From NCBI GenBank assembly GCA_017614095.1, contig JAGACN010000079.1, forward strand, positions 1-7,623: DNA of 7,623 bases, given 5' to 3'. Under the pieces are notes generated by a model. That model saw only the letters and a program-made list of their open reading frames with translations. It was not told where the DNA came from and searched no databases. Source of the stretch: Clostridia bacterium (GTDB taxonomy: Bacteria > Bacillota_A > Clostridia > Oscillospirales > CAG-382). Of this stretch, positions 6,610-7,623 are shown piece after piece. Position numbers and translations under genes: made by a program. Every line of letters begins with the position of its first letter. The first letter of the stretch is position 1.

Positions 6610-6656
6610 TCCCGCCTCCGGCCGCCTCTTCGCGGCACAGGGGCGGGGGATTTTTT
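6610..6656 (+). terminator. Intrinsic terminator of the P-type ATPase gene
   Basis: CCCGCCTC (6611-6618) pairs with GGGGCGGG (6640-6647, one G-U pair). An inner hairpin, GCCGC-CTCTTC-GCGGC (6621-6636), sits inside it. GGA and a run of six T (6651-6656) follow. The structure begins 30 nt after the ATPase stop codon and separates it from the next promoter. Confidence 0.88.
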
Positions 6657-6688
6657 GTTCCCTTTGCGAAAAAGGGGGGCCGTTTGCC

Positions 6689-6717
6689 TTGACAAGGCCG
6701 CATTTTCAAGGTATATT
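6689..6717 (+). promoter_or_regulatory. Sigma-A promoter of the membrane signalling gene
   Basis: TTGACA (6689-6694) and TATATT (6712-6717) are separated by 17 bp. The -35 is perfect and the -10 matches five of six positions. Transcription would start near 6724, giving a leader of about 56 nt. The gene therefore forms its own transcription unit. Confidence 0.82.
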
Positions 6718-6779
6718 AATCTTGAGAATATATGGTCTGTGAAATAGAAAAGTCATTCCGGAACGGAGGCATTCCCGCC

Positions 6780-7623
6780 ATGCAACTGCTGAACTACATC
6801 ATGATCTTCTCGGGGAGCGCGCTGATGGTGTACAACATCATCCGATACGGGCTGTTCGTCAAATCCAGCATCGGCCTGGAAAAGTCCCGGCGGAATACCG
6901 GGCTGTTGATCGTCCCGCTCGTGCTGCTCATTTTCTTCCTGATCGGGTACGTCGTGATCGGGATTACGCTGGAACCCAATCTGCTGGTCGCGGCCATCCT
7001 GCTGGGCGGCAGCATCTTTGTTTTCCTGCTTCTGGTCGTGATGTTCTCCATCGTACGGAATTTGCGGGAGACCGACCGGCTTCTTGCCGTCCGGTACGAG
7101 GAGATGAAGGAACAGGTCCACATGCAGGGAGACAAATGCCTGTCCGTTTTCTTAGTCAATCTGTCCAAGGACGAAGTGGAGGACCGCGCGGGGAACGCGC
7201 TGTTCGATAGCGACCTCTCCGCCGTTTCGTATACCGAACTGCTTGAAGGCCGGCTGCCGCATATCATCCGGGGTGAGACGGTCAGCGGAGCGGAAGAAGG
7301 CGCCGGCAAACTGTCCCGGGCTTCCCTCATGCAGAACTACAACGACGGGCAGACTTCCGTATCCGTCATCGCGCTGGTGCGAAACGGGAAAGAACTCCCG
7401 ATGTACGTCCGTTTTCAAGTGGCGCTGACCAAGATGCCGGTGTCCGGAGACATCGTCGCAATGATCACGGAAAAGAAGTTCAATCGGCAGATCGTCCGCG
7501 ACAGGCTGCTGGATACGGTCCTTCTGGAAGAGTATGACCGGATCTCCTACCTGATCGACGGGATGTACCACGAACTGGTGTCGAACGATACGAACCGGGA
7601 GATGAAACTGCTTCCGCCCACGG
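6780..7623 (+). CDS. Membrane sensor protein, three TM segments plus probable PAS-like region (truncated by window edge)
   Basis: From ATG 6780 the frame stays open to the window end (281 residues visible). GGAGG at 6765-6769 lies 10 nt upstream and supports the start. Hydrophobic segments lie at about residues 4-24, 41-63 and 68-92, followed by a charged helix (93-114). A soluble region from about 115 follows, with alternating strand- and helix-like stretches: CLSVFLVNLSKDEVED (about 119-134) resembles the first strands of a PAS domain, and SVSVIALVRNGKELPMYVRFQV looks like the later PAS strands. The layout fits an integral-membrane sensor, such as a histidine kinase or diguanylate cyclase of clostridial type. 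No H-box, GGDEF, EAL or HD motif occurs in the visible part, so the output domain is unknown. No ligand can be assigned. Confidence 0.75.
   Translation, partial: MQLLNYIMIFSGSALMVYNIIRYGLFVKSSIGLEKSRRNTGLLIVPLVLLIFFLIGYVVIGITLEPNLLVAAILLGGSIFVFLLLVVMFSIVRNLRETDRLLAVRYEEMKEQVHMQGDKCLSVFLVNLSKDEVEDRAGNALFDSDLSAVSYTELLEGRLPHIIRGETVSGAEEGAGKLSRASLMQNYNDGQTSVSVIALVRNGKELPMYVRFQVALTKMPVSGDIVAMITEKKFNRQIVRDRLLDTVLLEEYDRISYLIDGMYHELVSNDTNREMKLLPPT

Noticed and set aside
5578..6747. 389-codon plus-strand frame overlapping the ATPase 3' end, terminator and next promoter
   Set aside because: It is Arg/Gly/His-rich, out of frame with the ATPase and runs through the terminator at 6610-6656. It is not a gene.
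6760..6775. GGAA / TTCC pairing that would place the ribosome binding site of the sensor gene in a loop
   Set aside because: Only four pairs; too weak to claim regulation.

Overview
The window looks like a chromosomal segment from a GC-rich member of the Bacillota, probably a clostridial-type gut or rumen anaerobe. This is an inference. It rests on strong AGGAGG-type ribosome binding sites, near-consensus sigma-A promoters (TTGACA / TATAAT), U-tract intrinsic terminators, a FakA-type fatty acid kinase and a yybP-ykoY-type manganese riboswitch in front of a P-type ATPase. No mobile element, CRISPR array, rRNA or tRNA was seen. Codons are strongly G/C-biased in the third position, which produces very long spurious open frames opposite the real genes.

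Left part (1-1161, minus strand): the 5' portion of fakA, the DhaL-type fatty acid kinase subunit, runs off the left edge and has its own consensus promoter. Upstream of it lies a small membrane protein with a C-terminal zinc ribbon, also with its own promoter. A hairpin region (600-657) separates the two genes.

Middle-left part (1242-3439, plus strand): from a divergent promoter with perfect hexamers, a two-gene operon encodes a long-chain acyl-CoA/acyl-ACP synthetase of the AMP-forming family and a 74-residue stand-alone acyl carrier protein. It ends at a clear intrinsic terminator. With fakA nearby, the segment has a fatty-acid activation theme: FakA makes acyl-phosphate, the ligase makes an acyl thioester, and the ACP is a plausible acceptor.

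Middle-right part (3475-6656, plus strand): a 137-nt leader element carries the conserved ends of the yybP-ykoY (Mn2+) riboswitch, GGGGAGUAG and CGAGAC brought together by a 6-bp P1 helix. It is followed by a plausible terminator/antiterminator platform. It precedes a 930-residue SERCA-like P-type ATPase that keeps the residues of both calcium sites. The likely job is riboswitch-controlled export of Mn2+ and/or Ca2+. A strong intrinsic terminator follows.

Right edge (6689-7623, plus strand): a separate consensus promoter drives a membrane signalling protein with three N-terminal transmembrane segments and a probable PAS-like cytoplasmic region. Its output domain lies beyond the window.

The most noteworthy system is the metal riboswitch plus two-site P-type ATPase. 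Next is the acyl ligase/ACP pair near fakA. Neither is a wholly unknown type of system, but the specific arrangements deserve checking.
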